Below, one piece after another: positions 51,064 through 59,615 of a stretch of DNA of 64,000 nucleotides. The DNA is from Lachancea thermotolerans CBS 6340 (taxonomy: Eukaryota > Ascomycota > Saccharomycetes > Saccharomycetales > Saccharomycetaceae): assembly GCF_000142805.1 (NCBI RefSeq), contig NC_013077.1, forward strand, positions 310,001 to 374,000, written 5' to 3'. The notes under the pieces were generated by a model, which saw only the letters and a program-made list of their open reading frames with translations, had not been told where the DNA came from and ran no database searches. The first letter of the stretch is position 1, and every line of letters begins with the position of its first letter. The translations under genes were made by a program, and so were the position numbers.

Positions 51064-52614
51064 ATGTCGACCGGAAAGGAAGAATACGAAATCCAGGACG
51101 TGGAAAAACAGTCGCGCTCGCGGCTCGAGCTGTCGGACGACGACTCGCAGCCCATTGTCGAGACCTCGGAGCATACTCGGCTGTCGTTCGTGGACCGCAT
51201 GGCGGCCAAGCTGCGTGCCGAGACCAAGGGTATTGAGCCTATTACGGATGAGGAGAAAGACGACAACTCGATCCTCAACGCCGCGTCGATGTGGTTCTCC
51301 GCCAACATGGTGATTGCCGCGTTCGCGCTGGGTGTTCTGGGACCTTGTATTTTCGGACTCAACTTCTTCGGGTGTCTGCTCGCAGTGCTGATCTTCGCCA
51401 CGCTGGGTATTTTGCCCGTGGCGTTTTTCTCCGTGTTCGGCGCGGAACTGGGTCTGCGTCAGATGGTTCTGTCGCGTTACCTGCTGGGCAACGCCACGGC
51501 GCGTATCTTCGCTCTGATCAACGTTATTGCGTGTGTCGGCTGGGGTGCGGTGAACACCATCGCGTCCGCGCAGCTGCTGCACATGGTCAACCCAGGTGGC
51601 GCGCGCTGTCCACCTTGGGCCGGCTGTATAATCATCGTTGTGTCCACCATCATCGTTACCTTTTTCGGCTACCGTGTCATTCACGCCTACGAGAAGTTCT
51701 CGTGGATCCCTAACTTCGCCGTTTTCCTCGTCATCATCGCCCGCCTCAAAATCGACGGCTCCTTCACTGTGGGCCCATGGGTCTCTGGCACTGCTGGCGC
51801 GGCCAGCGTGCTATCCTTCGGTGGTGTGATCTTTGGTTTCGCCTCCGGCTGGACCACCTACGCCGCGGACTACACCGTTTACATGCCCCGCAGCACCAAC
51901 AAGCCCAAGGTCTTTTTCTTCGTGCTTGTCGGCCTAATGTTCCCATTGTGTTTCGCCATTCTGCTGGGTTCTGCTTGCGCTATGGCCACTTTCAACAACA
52001 AGTCTTACGCATCCTACTATGCGGATGAGGGTACCGGTGGCTTGATCTTTGCCATCCTCGTCGACAAGTCGCTGCACGGTTTCGGCCAGTTCTGCTGCGT
52101 CTTGCTCGCCATGTCTACCGTCGCCAACAACATCCCTAACATGTACTCCATTGCCCTGGGTACCCAGGCTCTGTGGGAACCACTGGCCAAGATTCCTAGA
52201 GTGTTCTGGACCATGGCTGGTAACTTGGTTACCTTGGCTATTGCCATTCCAGCCTACTACAAGTTCGAGAGCTTTATGACCAACTTCATGGACGCCATCG
52301 CCTACTACTTGGCCATCTACATTGGTATCTCGATTACCGAACACTTTGTGTTCAGAAAGGGCAAATTCAGCAACTACAATGTGGACGACTGGGACAGCTG
52401 GGCCAGACTGCCCTTGGGCATCGCGGGCTGCTGCGCCTTGTTTGTCGGTGCTGTCGGTGTCGCTGTCGGCATGGAGCAAACCTACTGGACTGGTGAAATC
52501 GCCAGAAAGATTGGAACGTTTGGTGCCGACATTGGCCTGGAGCTTGGCTTCGGCTTTTCCGTCATTGTCTACCTTGCGCTGAGACCACTTGAGCTGAAAT
52601 TCATCGGCCGTTAA
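51064..52614 (+). CDS. FCY2: Purine-cytosine permease, Fcy2 family (NCS1)
   Basis: 516 residues from the ATG at 51064 (S. cerevisiae 533). A charged, acidic N-terminal tail of about 85 residues leads to about twelve membrane spans. NCS1 motifs are seen: SMWFSANMVIAAFALGVLGP, GWGAVNTIASAQLL, and SGWTTYAADYTVYMP. It imports adenine, guanine, hypoxanthine, cytosine and analogues with protons at the plasma membrane. Position between PCL6 and CEM1 is that of S. cerevisiae FCY21/FCY22 (YER060W), not of FCY2 itself, so this is the ancestral copy of the family. The second half uses highly biased codons. Confidence 0.94.
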   Translation: MSTGKEEYEIQDVEKQSRSRLELSDDDSQPIVETSEHTRLSFVDRMAAKLRAETKGIEPITDEEKDDNSILNAASMWFSANMVIAAFALGVLGPCIFGLNFFGCLLAVLIFATLGILPVAFFSVFGAELGLRQMVLSRYLLGNATARIFALINVIACVGWGAVNTIASAQLLHMVNPGGARCPPWAGCIIIVVSTIIVTFFGYRVIHAYEKFSWIPNFAVFLVIIARLKIDGSFTVGPWVSGTAGAASVLSFGGVIFGFASGWTTYAADYTVYMPRSTNKPKVFFFVLVGLMFPLCFAILLGSACAMATFNNKSYASYYADEGTGGLIFAILVDKSLHGFGQFCCVLLAMSTVANNIPNMYSIALGTQALWEPLAKIPRVFWTMAGNLVTLAIAIPAYYKFESFMTNFMDAIAYYLAIYIGISITEHFVFRKGKFSNYNVDDWDSWARLPLGIAGCCALFVGAVGVAVGMEQTYWTGEIARKIGTFGADIGLELGFGFSVIVYLALRPLELKFIGR

Positions 52615-52791
52615 GCTACCTCGGGTGGTAGATTTGAACTTCTGTACAATAGACTCTGTAAATTGATCTGTTTAAAATCATAATATGTAATTGAATCAGG
52701 ATAGAGAAAGAGAAAGATAATTCAACGCGCACGCGCCATTCGACCATTTGAAGCTGAACCGCTTCGCCGCCGGATCTCGGGTACACTAACT

Positions 52792-53535
52792 ATGGACCTC
52801 AACCCCCGCTCGTTGTTCGAGCTCGCGTTCTATTCCAGCTTCCTGCTAGCCATTACATCTGTACTCTTGGCTAAATGGCGCCTGCCAACCCTCCTCAAGT
52901 ATGGCAAAACACTGCAGGGCGTGCCCTCCAAGGGCGGGATCCTGGGCTCGCTGCAGAGTCTCACCGTACCCAAAAAGTGGTTCGGGCACTTTTACGTGTA
53001 CTCTACCGCTCTGGCACTGCTCAACGTGTGCTTCTTGAGAGGCTTCGCGTCTCTACTTGTGCTCACACATTCGGCCAGGAGGCTTTACGAGACGCGCTGC
53101 GTCAGCAAATTTGGCAAAGACTCCAGAATTCATCTGTCGCACTACCTAGTGGGGCTCTGGTTTTACACGGCGGTTAATTGCGCTGTCTTCGTGGACAGAA
53201 CGCGCACTCGCTCCCCGTTGGCGCGCCTCGTTGCTGTCATCGTGTTTGTGCTCTCGTCGCTCGACCAGTACCGAAACCACCTGCACTTATCAAAACTCGT
53301 CAAGTACACGCTTCCGACATATGGCCTTTTTCAGCTCGTCTCAAGCCCGCACTACTTCGACGAGATCCTCATCTACTTATCGCTCGCAATCTACACGTCC
53401 TCCCTCAAGATGTTTCTTTGCCTAGTGTGGGTGATCGTCAATCTCTCTACTTCCGCCTTGGAAACCAGGAGCTGGTATGCTAAGAAATTCCCGCGTGCCG
53501 CTCCATCTTTCGCAATTATTCCGTATCTTCTATAA
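52792..53535 (+). CDS. DFG10: Polyprenol reductase Dfg10 (steroid 5-alpha-reductase family)
   Basis: 247 residues (S. cerevisiae 253). About five to six hydrophobic segments are visible. The C-terminal region carries family features: LSSLDQYRNHLHLSKLVKY, FQLVSSPHYFDEILIYLSLAI and the closing ALETRSWYAKKF. Dfg10 makes dolichol from polyprenol in the ER for N-glycosylation; recent work places it in a longer dehydrogenase-reductase route. Only 36 bp separate its stop from that of the convergent CEM1. It fits the YIL049W slot, in an order altered by an inversion in S. cerevisiae. Confidence 0.93.
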   Translation: MDLNPRSLFELAFYSSFLLAITSVLLAKWRLPTLLKYGKTLQGVPSKGGILGSLQSLTVPKKWFGHFYVYSTALALLNVCFLRGFASLLVLTHSARRLYETRCVSKFGKDSRIHLSHYLVGLWFYTAVNCAVFVDRTRTRSPLARLVAVIVFVLSSLDQYRNHLHLSKLVKYTLPTYGLFQLVSSPHYFDEILIYLSLAIYTSSLKMFLCLVWVIVNLSTSALETRSWYAKKFPRAAPSFAIIPYLL

Positions 53536-53571
53536 AGATACCCAGCTTATCTATGTACATCTTTGCATGTG

Positions 53572-54846
53572 TTATACTTCCCATCTCCTGAAAACTATAG
53601 ACGAGTTAATCCCACCGAACCCGAAGCTGTTATTCAGGGCGCGGCGAATATCGTGTTTTGCCGGCGCGCCTCTGACGAGATCCAAACGTTCGAAATTCTC
53701 GGCCTCGTCGCCGCTCGCGCCTCCGACCGAGTGCAGGTTCAATGTGTGGGGCACAACTCCGTCCTGTAGACTTTTGATCGTAAATATGCTTTCGACAGCA
53801 CCAGCAGCGCCTAGCAGGTGGCCGATAGCACCCTTGTTGCTTGACACCTTAATTGCATCTTTGCCGTCCCCCGACAAAATGTTGGAGATAGCTTGGGCCT
53901 CTGCCCTGTCGCCGAGAACAGTCGAGGTCGCGTGTGCGTTGACGTAGTCGACCTGGGACCGGGTTTGATTATTGAGAGCCATCTCCATGGCTCTTCTGGC
54001 ACCATCGCCGTTTTCCGAAGGAGAAGTGATGTGGTGCGCATCGCTCGTCAGCCCATAGCCCTCGACTTCCGCGTAGATTCGAGCGCCGCGATCTTGGGCA
54101 TGCTTCAAGGATTCAAGCACCAGAAGGCCGGCACCCTCTCCCAGCACAAACCCGTTCCTTTCTTTGTCGAAAGGCCTTGATATGCCACTAGGTGTGATAC
54201 TTTTGGCCCGCAGGAACCCTGCCAGAGCCAGTGGGTGTACGCTGGCTTCACTAGCGCCTGCAAGGCACACGTCATTGTAGCCAAGCCGAATGAAATTGTA
54301 GGCATCTCCTATGGCATTGTTGCCCGTGGCACACGCGGTAGACACGCAGTGAGACACGCCTCGAAGTTGGAACTTGATCGAGACATTGCCGCAGGCCATG
54401 TTGGAGAGAATCTTGGGGACGAAGCTGGGCGATAAGCGTTTGCCGCGGTCAAACTCTACAATCGAGTCGTACATGTCGTGGACGGATGCAATGCCTGATC
54501 CGATAACGCAGCCGACCCTGTCGTTACGGCCCTTTTGGAGCGTCTCAATCAAATTCGCATCCCGGAGTGCCTCCTGCGCAGCGACCACGGCAAACTGCGT
54601 GAACTGACTCATTCTGCGGAGATCTTGGGACGTGAACAAATTCCCATAAGCGTGCGGGTCGAATTCCTTGACGTCTGCTACGGCCAGCGACGGAGGGCAG
54701 TGCCGCTCGTAACTTTCTGCATTGGCGAGCTCGCCGATGGGCCTAATTCCAGATTTGCCCGCGAGAAGAGCAGCCCATGACTCTGCGACTGTCTTACCCA
54801 GCGGAGTGAGTGCGCCGAGTCCTGTAACAACAACTCTGGTGCTCAT
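53572..54846 (-). CDS. CEM1: Mitochondrial beta-ketoacyl-ACP synthase Cem1
   Basis: 424 residues (S. cerevisiae 442). It is a KAS II-type condensing enzyme with nucleophile C172 (SHCVSTACATGNNAIG), the first His in VNAHATSTVLGD, the Lys/His pair in SNKGAIGHLLGAAGAVE, and the closing NSFGFGGINSSIVF. It extends acyl chains on mitochondrial ACP in type II fatty acid synthesis, the source of octanoate for lipoic acid. The N-terminus starts directly at the enzyme fold (MSTRVVVTGLGALTPLGK), so the targeting signal is short or internal. YER061C slot. Confidence 0.96.
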   Translation of the reverse strand: MSTRVVVTGLGALTPLGKTVAESWAALLAGKSGIRPIGELANAESYERHCPPSLAVADVKEFDPHAYGNLFTSQDLRRMSQFTQFAVVAAQEALRDANLIETLQKGRNDRVGCVIGSGIASVHDMYDSIVEFDRGKRLSPSFVPKILSNMACGNVSIKFQLRGVSHCVSTACATGNNAIGDAYNFIRLGYNDVCLAGASEASVHPLALAGFLRAKSITPSGISRPFDKERNGFVLGEGAGLLVLESLKHAQDRGARIYAEVEGYGLTSDAHHITSPSENGDGARRAMEMALNNQTRSQVDYVNAHATSTVLGDRAEAQAISNILSGDGKDAIKVSSNKGAIGHLLGAAGAVESIFTIKSLQDGVVPHTLNLHSVGGASGDEAENFERLDLVRGAPAKHDIRRALNNSFGFGGINSSIVFRRWEV

Positions 54847-55148
54847 TTAGCCATTTGCCTGGGCGGTCAGAACCAAAACGCTTTAGATGAAAGGACTTGA
54901 CCTTAATGAACAAACGCCGTGCATGGAGACTGGTTAGGTGGAACGCGGACTTGCGCCATGTGTTAGTCGTTGAAGTGCTGGACGAGGCCCCTGTCTCTCG
55001 GCAAGGCCATTGAATAACATGCGAGCTACTTTCTCCTGGTTTTCCTTGTCCTTGACGCTGCTGCCTTCAGCGTCTGTGCGACAGAGGGCTCTAGGTTTGT
55101 TCTATACAGTTTAAATACTACAAGCAGCGAGTGGCTACCGGCGATGGC
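54847..55148. other. Intergenic CEM1-GPP
   Basis: 302 bp with the CEM1 promoter and the 3' end of the first phosphatase gene. Nothing else recognised. Confidence 0.5.
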
Positions 55149-55898
55149 TTACCACGTCAAGACGTCGTCTTTGGCATATAGGTAGTCGCTAAAGATAAAC
55201 TCTACCTCGTCGGTCTCCGCGTCGTAGCTGCCGATTCTCACGGTGCTTAGGTCTTCTACGATAATGTCGCAGTCGTGCTTCTTGAGATAGTCCAGGTCGA
55301 ACGTGGTGGCGATGCCGATGACCTTGCAGCCAGCAGCTTTACCTGCAGCGATACCCGCGGGCGCGTCCTCGAAGACGATGGCCTTGGACTTGGAAGGCTC
55401 CTTTTCGTTGACAGGGTATCCTAATCCGTTTCTGCCCTTCAGGTAAGGCTCGGGATGCGGCTTTCCCTGTTTAACATCATTTGCAGTGATGAAGTACGTA
55501 GGCATGGTGATGCCCAAGAGCTTGAACCACTGCACGGCCAGACCGCGGGTGCCCGAGGTGGCGACGGCCCATTTCTCCTTGGGCAGCGTGTTCAGCGCAT
55601 GGCACAGGTTGACTGCGCCGGGGACCTCGATGGAGTGCTCGCCGTATTTGGCCGGTATCTGGGTCTCCATCTCGACTATTTTTGCCTCGTCCGCGAAGTC
55701 TGGCGCGAACCTGGAGATGGTGTCGAAGGTCCGGCAACCGTGCGAAACCTTCAGCACTTCATCCACAATGAAGTAGGGCTTGTCCTTGGCGAAGTCTCTC
55801 CAGAACGCGTTCGTGGCAGGCTGCGAGATAATTATCGTGCCGTCGACGTCGAACAGGGCGGCGTTGACCTTGAGGGAGATGGGCTTGGAGGAAGACAT
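55149..55898 (-). CDS. Glycerol-3-phosphate phosphatase paralogue A (Gpp/Hor2 family)
   Basis: 249 residues from the ATG at 55896-55898 (S. cerevisiae Gpp1 and Gpp2 are 250). HAD phosphatase motifs: LFDVDGTIIISQP with the two catalytic aspartates, AVATSGTRG, ITANDVKQGKPHPEPYLKG and VFEDAPAGIAAGKAAG. It releases glycerol from glycerol-3-phosphate for osmotic and redox balance. Compared with the adjacent paralogue it is the more divergent copy (for example VLKVSHGCRTFDTISRFAP where the other has the family form VIHESHGWRTYDAIAKFAP). Tandem with paralogue B, same strand, 592 bp apart. Confidence 0.92.
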   Translation of the reverse strand: MSSSKPISLKVNAALFDVDGTIIISQPATNAFWRDFAKDKPYFIVDEVLKVSHGCRTFDTISRFAPDFADEAKIVEMETQIPAKYGEHSIEVPGAVNLCHALNTLPKEKWAVATSGTRGLAVQWFKLLGITMPTYFITANDVKQGKPHPEPYLKGRNGLGYPVNEKEPSKSKAIVFEDAPAGIAAGKAAGCKVIGIATTFDLDYLKKHDCDIIVEDLSTVRIGSYDAETDEVEFIFSDYLYAKDDVLTW

Positions 55899-56490
55899 GT
55901 GTGGTGAAGCGGGCTGCGTGTGGGGCCGGCGGAACACCCCACGCTTATTAAATATATACTCTTGTTGCGTCCAGTAGTTCCTGCCAGTCCATTGTACGGT
56001 AGAGCGAGCGGAGCGGGCAACGCGTTACCGTTTTAGGGAGGAAGCGCAGGAACGTGCGGTTCGTGGCTTCAGCTGGGGGCCTGGCAGTGTGCTGCCGGGG
56101 CCGGACGCCAGGGTGTCGTTGTCCAGGGGCCGTCAGCGGTGCTCACAAGCTCCAGATTTCCGCGATCACGCGCTGCTGAAGAGCGAGGTGGCCGGAGTTC
56201 GGTCTTCTGAGGCCCGGAGCTCGCGAGAACCGTGGCGGCGTCGCCGGCAGCAGCAGCAGCAGTGGTGGTGTATTAGTTCAATAATCTTAGATTTAAATGG
56301 TACAAAACGGGGCCTCTCGCGCGCGCTTGTGCAAGGCGGGGGAAGCAGCTCTCTATGTTATGTAGCGGGGTGGGATCTGAATTTAGATTTCGGATTTGGA
56401 TTTGGGTTTGGATTTATATCTTTTCTTCGTTAAAATGCTAGTATACAGCGGCACACGGCGCGCGGCGCGGGGGGGCCTGCGGGAGCCCGC
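55899..56490. other. Intergenic between the tandem phosphatase genes
   Basis: 592 bp. It holds a CAG run (about 56251-56265) and an imperfect GGATTT hexamer repeat (56385-56416). A TATA-like AATATATA lies near 55951 for paralogue A. The 114-codon plus frame at 56089-56433 only translates the repeats. Confidence 0.55.
56385..56416. repeat. Imperfect GGATTT hexamer repeat
   Basis: About five units of GATTTCG, GGATTT, GGATTT, GGGTTT and GGATTT in the 3' flank of paralogue B. Confidence 0.85.
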
Positions 56491-57240
56491 TTACCATTGC
56501 AACAAGTCGTCCTTGGCGTACAGGTAGTCGTCAAAGATGAACTCGACCTCGTCGGTCTTTGGGTCGTAACCGCCGACTCTGATGGACTCGTGGTTCTTGA
56601 CAATGATGTCGCAACCCTTCTCCTTCAGGAAGTCGAGGTCGAAGGTGGTGGCGATACCGACGATCTTGCAGCCGGCGGCTTTACCGGCGGCGATACCGGC
56701 TGGGGCGTCCTCGAAGACGATGACCTTGGACTTGGAGGGGTCCTTCTCGTTGATAGGGAAGCCCAGGCCGTCTCTGCCCTTGATGTAAGGCTCTGGGAAA
56801 GGCTTGCCCTGCTTGACGTCGTTGGCGGTAATGAAGTACTTTGGCTTGGCGATGCCCAAGTGCTCGAACCACTTGGAGGCCATAGGACGGGTACCGGAGG
56901 TGGCCACGGCCCACTTCTCCTTTGGCAGCGCGTTCAGGTCGTTGCACAGCTTGACGGCGCCTGGCACCTCGATGGAGTGCTCACCGTACTTCTCTGGGAT
57001 CTCGGCCTCCAGCTGGGTCGCGTAGTCCTCGTCGGCGAAGTCTGGCGCGAACTTGGCGATGGCGTCGTAGGTTCTCCAGCCGTGCGACTCGTGGATCACG
57101 TGCTCGGCGTCGAAGTATGGCTTGTCCTTGCCGAAGTCTCTCCAGAACGCGGCAATGGCGGGCTGCGAGATGATGATGGTTCCGTCGACATCGAACAGAG
57201 CGGCGTTGACCTTGAAGGATAGAGGCTTGGATAGAGGCAT
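56491..57240 (-). CDS. GPP1: Glycerol-3-phosphate phosphatase paralogue B (Gpp1-like)
   Basis: 249 residues. HAD motifs with catalytic D17 and D19 (LFDVDGTIIISQPAIAAF), AVATSGTRP, NDVKQGKPFPEPYIKG and VFEDAPAGIAAGKAAG. It is closer to S. cerevisiae Gpp1/Gpp2 than is the adjacent copy A and uses strongly biased codons, suggesting it is the main, highly expressed enzyme. A TATATAA-type box lies about 121 bp upstream (57361-57368). S. cerevisiae also has two genes (GPP1 on IX, HOR2/GPP2 on V) but from the genome duplication; here the pair is a local tandem duplication. Confidence 0.95.
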   Translation of the reverse strand: MPLSKPLSFKVNAALFDVDGTIIISQPAIAAFWRDFGKDKPYFDAEHVIHESHGWRTYDAIAKFAPDFADEDYATQLEAEIPEKYGEHSIEVPGAVKLCNDLNALPKEKWAVATSGTRPMASKWFEHLGIAKPKYFITANDVKQGKPFPEPYIKGRDGLGFPINEKDPSKSKVIVFEDAPAGIAAGKAAGCKIVGIATTFDLDFLKEKGCDIIVKNHESIRVGGYDPKTDEVEFIFDDYLYAKDDLLQW

Positions 57241-58442
57241 CTTAGAGTTCTGTGTGTGGGAGTGACTGGGTTACCGATTCGAAGAAGTTTCGATGTCGTT
57301 GATGGTCCTAAAAGCTCTTTCCGAGTACAAGACCCTGATCTCGCTTTCATTTACCGCTCCTTATATATCCACCTCGCTGCCCGTTGGAGGCGTCCGCAAA
57401 AGAAAGCCTCCGCCGCTTTTTTCTGCTGTGTATCTGATGTTTCTTGTTTGTGCACCACTGCTGATTACTAGCACGCGCGCGAGTGCACACGTAGCGTGTG
57501 CGCTACGGCGCACTGTGCTACGACACTGCGCTATTACTGCTCTCAGCATGCTTACGTGCTGAAGTGCGCGACGACGACGTGCGGGACCGCTGCTGATGTG
57601 CGGTGGAATCACACGACGTCAATGACGTGTATAGCGATTGGGCCAGATGGTCTGACCCGGGACAGAAGGTCAGGCCTGGGTCAGGGCGGTTGACCCAGGG
57701 ACGCGGCGGGGGGCGGCGGAGTAGTAGGCACGTGGAAGTCACGGGACGAGGCGGTGGGAGTTGCTTTTGGCGCAGCTTCGTGTGCGCGGCGGAGAGCTTC
57801 GGGCGCGGGCTTCGGGGAAGCCGCGGCGGCAGCGGCAGCCGGGGGAAGCGCGGGAAGCAGGGGGAAGCGAGGAGGCGAGGAGGCGAGGGAAGCGAGGGAA
57901 GCGCAAACAAGAAAAGAGGAGCGGGCGATTGTACTCGAGGGCGCGTGCGTGGGAGGGACAAAGGCGTGGTGTGTGGGTGTGGGTGGGTGCACGTGGGTAT
58001 GACGTGGGGCGCTTCGGCCCGGCGGGTTCCGTGTGGGATGATACGAAGGCGAGGCACGTGCCGTGGTTTGTGTCACGTGCCTTGCGTCGTTTCCCACGTG
58101 CGTGAGTCTCGTGTCGTGTGACCGGGAAAGCCGCGCGTCACGTGCGAAGATTCTTGTGTATCACGTGAGTCTCTCCTCACGTGGTCGGCAGCTCGTGTGC
58201 CACGTGATCCACATCTCCGCACGTGACACCGCCGCTCTGCCACGCGGCGCGCACCGCGTGGTCGCGCGTCGTGCGCCCGCCTTCGCGCCCCGCCTCGCGT
58301 CCGGTCCCCACGTTCTCCCGCGGCCCCTGGACCTGCACCATTCGCGCGCCCTGCGCACGCCGCTCCTGCTCGCCCCTGTCTCCAGCACGTCTAAAAATTT
58401 AGAACTCCCGAAAACTAACTTGTCCTGCTAACCACCCCAAGG
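57241..58442. other. 1.2 kb GC-rich divergent region, GPP1-THO1
   Basis: Strong strand-asymmetric G-rich composition from about 57650 to 58000 (runs of GGGAAGC and GAGGCGAG repeats near 57835-57905), followed by a dense array of CACGTG boxes. Open frames of 80-180 codons on both strands are chance products of high GC. No gene recognised. Confidence 0.6.
57990..58225. promoter_or_regulatory. Array of nine CACGTG E-boxes upstream of THO1
   Basis: CACGTG occurs at 57990, 58055, 58074, 58095, 58139, 58162, 58178, 58201 and 58220, and a tenth copy stands apart at 57729. From 58055 on, the steps are 19, 21, 44, 23, 16, 23 and 19 bp, close to 20.6 bp (two helical turns) if the 44 is counted as two. 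Flanks vary (GTCACGTGCC, ATCACGTGAG, GCCACGTGAT). Degenerate forms (CACGCG at 58241, CGCGTG at 58255) continue the spacing. The array ends 217 bp before the THO1 ATG. Confidence 0.85.
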
Positions 58443-59036
58443 ATGGCGCCCATGGCAGCGTACGCGAAGAGAACAGTCCCAGAGCTCCGCAAGGAGCTCG
58501 AGTCCCGCCAATTGAGCCACGACGGCAACAAACCCGACCTGATCGCGCGCCTGGAAGCGCACGACGCGGCCCAGGCCGCTGTGGAGCCGCCGACCGCCGC
58601 CACCGCGCAGGAAGAGCCGGCGCCTGAGCCAGAAGCGCAGCCCGAGACTCAGCCAGAAGCGCAGCCAGCGCCCGAGTCCGCGCCCGAGCCCGCGCCCGAG
58701 TCCGCCCCAGCTCAGCCCGCCCAGGAGCACCAGGCTTCGCCCGCCCCCCGCAAGCCCTCCCCCGAGGAGGCCAAGGCGCTCGCGCTCGCCGACCTCGAAC
58801 TCAAGCTTCGCCGCGCCAAAAAGTTCGCCGACGACCAATCCACCATCGACTCCCTGCAGCGCCAGATCGCGCGCGTTCACAAGTTCGGTGTCGACCCCAC
58901 CACCCAGCTCGCGCGCGACCTCGGCCTCGGCAGCGGCCCCGCTAGCGCCGCGCCCAAGAGCGCCAACCGCCCACGCTCGCGCCGCCGCAAGGCAAACCCG
59001 CAAAGCAAGTCTACTAAGCACGCACGCAGCAACTAA
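58443..59036 (+). CDS. THO1: Tho1-like SAP-domain nucleic-acid-binding protein
   Basis: 197 residues (S. cerevisiae 218). The N-terminal SAP domain (about residues 5-42) reads TVPELRKELESRQLSHDGNK and PDLIARLEAHD. The middle (45-105) is a Pro/Glu/Ala repeat (PEPEAQPETQPEAQP, PESAPEPAPE). The C-terminal part holds a conserved helical block (EEAKALALADLELKLRRAKKF) and ends in a basic KSANRPRSRRRK tail. Tho1 binds chromatin and nascent RNA and takes part in mRNP assembly in the nucleus. It fits the YER063W slot. The gene is extremely GC-rich. Confidence 0.94.
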   Translation: MAPMAAYAKRTVPELRKELESRQLSHDGNKPDLIARLEAHDAAQAAVEPPTAATAQEEPAPEPEAQPETQPEAQPAPESAPEPAPESAPAQPAQEHQASPAPRKPSPEEAKALALADLELKLRRAKKFADDQSTIDSLQRQIARVHKFGVDPTTQLARDLGLGSGPASAAPKSANRPRSRRRKANPQSKSTKHARSN

Positions 59037-59615
59037 GCGGTCATCGCCCAGGCCCTCGCCCCGGTTCTCCCTCTATACATCTTCACCTCCCAATATCTAA
59101 AGACTTCACCCTCTTTCCCGACTCCTGTGGGTTTCGAACGCCCGACTTCCCCACCGCCGCCCACGGGACTCCGCTGGTCTCCGCTGACCTCCGCCCAAAC
59201 TCCGCCCCCATCTCTCGTCTCCCCCAGCATCACGTTGTTGTCACGGGAGCACAAGAGGGGGGCCGGGGGGAGGCTGGTTTCGCGCCTGTCTTAGCGTTGC
59301 GGGGGCCCAAACCCACACACAATACGCGCACCTACAAGTAATCTGGCCTCACTCGCAAAGACTTCTAGCAAAGCGGCCAGCCTCTTCTCTTGAGAGATTC
59401 GCAGACCGCAAAGGGAGAGCTAATTTGCCATAAAGCTGGCCGGAGCGAGTAACCGAGGAGTAGAGGCAAAGAAAAAAGAAGGACACACACCAGGGGAATA
59501 TCCAAAACCATCAGCAGGACACGCGCAGTTTCTTAGCTCTTGACTTTATTGGAAGCGCCTACAGGCTGATACATGGACCACGAAACACCGGAAATCCAGA
59601 GGTTGAGTACAAGGT
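59037..59615. other. Intergenic THO1 to YIL055C-like gene
   Basis: 579 bp. A GGGTTTCGAACGCCC motif near 59128 recalls a tRNA T-arm but no tRNA fold surrounds it. No gene. Confidence 0.5.

Noticed and set aside
57603-58121. 172-codon plus frame and overlapping minus frames in the THO1 upstream region
   Set aside because: High GC depletes stop codons; the translations are low-complexity Gly/Arg sequence with no conserved motif, and the stretch contains the E-box array.
59125-59150. GGGTTTCGAACGCCC, like a tRNA T-arm on the minus strand
   Set aside because: Stem and loop lengths do not fit and no acceptor, D or anticodon arms are found around it.
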